DNA of 64,000 bases from Salipiger thiooxidans (GTDB lineage Bacteria; Pseudomonadota; Alphaproteobacteria; Rhodobacterales; Rhodobacteraceae), in NCBI RefSeq assembly GCF_900102075.1, contig NZ_FNAV01000005.1, forward strand, positions 248,001 through 312,000, in the 5' to 3' direction. Positions 63,018 to 64,000 of the stretch are shown piece by piece (positions within the stretch are counted from its first letter, which is position 1; the number at the start of each line of letters is the position of its first letter). The position numbers and the translations under genes were made by a program. The notes under the pieces were generated by a model. That model saw nothing but the letters and a program-made list of their open reading frames with translations, was not told where the DNA came from and did not search any database.

Positions 63018-64000
63018 ATGACCACAGTCATCAAGGGCGGCACGGTTGTCACCGCGGATTACAGCTACGAGGCGGACGTTCTCGTCGAGGGCGGCAAGAT
63101 CGTCGGGATCGGCCCGGACCTGAAGGGCGACGAGGTGCTCGACGCCACCGGCTGCTACGTGATGCCGGGCGGGATCGACCCGCACACCCATCTCGAGATG
63201 CCGTTCATGGGCACCTATTCCTCGGACGATTTCGAAAGCGGAACCCGCGCGGCGCTGGCGGGCGGCACCACCATGGTGGTGGATTTCGCGCTGCCGTCGC
63301 CGGGGCAGGGGCTGCTCGACGCGCTGCAGATGTGGGACAACAAGTCGACCCGCGCCAACTGCGACTATTCCTTCCATATGGCGATCACCTGGTGGTCGGA
63401 GCAGGTCTTCAACGAGATGGAGGCCGTGGTCCGGGAACGCGGCATCAACACCTTCAAGCACTTCATGGCCTACAAGGGCGCGCTGATGGTGAACGACGAC
63501 GAGCTCTACGCCTCGTTCCAGCGTTGCGCCGAGCTGGGCGCCATCCCGCTGGTCCATGCCGAGAACGGCGACGTGGTGGCGGAGCTGTCGGCCAAGCTGC
63601 TGGCGGCGGGCAACAACGGGCCCGAGGGCCACGCCTATTCCCGGCCGCCGCAGGTCGAGGGCGAGGCCACCAACCGCGCCATCATGATTGCCGACATGGC
63701 GGGCGTGCCGCTCTACGTGGTGCACGTCTCCTGCGAGGACAGCCACGAGGCCATCCGCCGCGCCCGTATGCAGGGCAAGCGGGTCTGGGGTGAACCGCTG
63801 ATCCAGCACCTGACTCTCGACGAAAGCGAGTATTTCGACAAGGACTGGGACCACGCCGCGCGCCGGGTGATGTCGCCGCCGTTCCGCAACAAGATGCATC
63901 AGGACAGCCTGTGGAACGGCCTCGCGTCGGGCTCGCTGTCCTGCGTGGCGACGGACCACTGCGCCTTCACCACCGACCAGAAGCGCTATGGCGTCGGCGA
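63018..64000 (+). CDS. hydA: dihydropyrimidinase (D-hydantoinase), 3' end outside window
   Basis: Amidohydrolase-superfamily enzyme that opens dihydrouracil and dihydrothymine. The first 327 codons are present, open to the window edge. Binuclear metal-site motifs are clear: GGIDPHTHLEMPFMG (two His), the carbamylated Lys in FKHFMAYKGAL, His in IPLVHAENGD and VVHVSCEDSHEA, and Asp in VATDHCAFTTDQK. It follows the amidohydrolase gene by 128 nt with the hairpin repeat between. GAGGGAG lies 7 nt before the ATG. It completes the reductive pyrimidine pathway with preTA. Confidence 0.94.
   Translation, partial: MTTVIKGGTVVTADYSYEADVLVEGGKIVGIGPDLKGDEVLDATGCYVMPGGIDPHTHLEMPFMGTYSSDDFESGTRAALAGGTTMVVDFALPSPGQGLLDALQMWDNKSTRANCDYSFHMAITWWSEQVFNEMEAVVRERGINTFKHFMAYKGALMVNDDELYASFQRCAELGAIPLVHAENGDVVAELSAKLLAAGNNGPEGHAYSRPPQVEGEATNRAIMIADMAGVPLYVVHVSCEDSHEAIRRARMQGKRVWGEPLIQHLTLDESEYFDKDWDHAARRVMSPPFRNKMHQDSLWNGLASGSLSCVATDHCAFTTDQKRYGVG

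Overview
The window is GC-rich, densely packed chromosomal DNA from an alphaproteobacterium, most likely a marine Roseobacter-group member of the Rhodobacterales. Pointers are the phaA/phaB pair, an mlaA-mlaC pair without the rest of the Mla system, a NavBac-type sodium channel, the fzlA-queG neighbourhood, a VPLPA-CTERM/exosortase D sorting locus, and a hairpin-bearing intergenic repeat. I found no insertion sequence, prophage, CRISPR array, rRNA or tRNA gene, so this looks like a core or soft-core chromosomal segment rather than a transferred island.

Layout. 1-5.8 kb: a protein-sorting locus with a TPR lipoprotein, an exosortase D fused to an EpsI domain, and a divergently placed VPLPA-CTERM substrate whose signal peptide is broken by an apparent 1-nt insertion. 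5.8-8.3 kb: smpB and an OmpR-type two-component system. 8.4-11.7 kb: purine (urate to glyoxylate) degradation, with uraH facing a fused allantoinase/OHCU decarboxylase, ureidoglycine aminohydrolase and ureidoglycolate lyase, joined by 4-nt overlaps. 11.8-13.5 kb: two small secreted proteins and an unusual membrane-anchored winged-helix protein. 13.6-17.2 kb: fzlA-queG, a secreted protein and msrB-msrA. 17.3-20.2 kb: a Crp/Fnr regulator, a fused LprI/MliC lysozyme-inhibitor-like protein, DUF805 and GFA proteins. 20.3-27.3 kb: fadH, two LysR and one TetR regulators, the sodium channel, a cupin and a short YigZ. 27.4-33.1 kb: a tight operon (MoaB/CinA-type protein, acetyltransferase, AhpD-like, OmpA), then sfsA, mscS and map.

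33.4-44.3 kb: a Tat-exported metallo-hydrolase, rsmD with a ferredoxin-reductase-like flavoprotein, peroxiredoxin, mlaC-mlaA, a type I secretion ABC/HlyD pair without a visible substrate, RidA, GDPD, a FemAB-like acetyltransferase and phhB. 44.3-51.7 kb: a cation/proton antiporter with a cyclic-nucleotide-binding domain, a TPR protein coupled to ispE, a polyprenyl diphosphate synthase, DUF2007 and a TrmN6-like methyltransferase. 51.8-57.6 kb: a DUF465 micro-gene, a ring-cleaving dioxygenase, phaB, phaA, an EAL protein and rpsD. 57.7-64 kb: reductive pyrimidine catabolism (preT, preA, rutR, an N-carbamoyl amidohydrolase, dihydropyrimidinase running off the window).

The two nitrogen-salvage modules, purine at 8-12 kb and pyrimidine at 58-64 kb, are the clearest metabolic themes. 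The pyrimidine module carries two near-identical 16-bp palindromes of RutR type, one before preT and one between rutR and the amidohydrolase. The observations most worth following up are the frame-broken VPLPA-CTERM gene beside its exosortase, the ToxR-like but inverted membrane winged-helix protein with its overlapping small secreted partner, the shared RutR-type operators, and four copies of a dispersed intergenic hairpin repeat.
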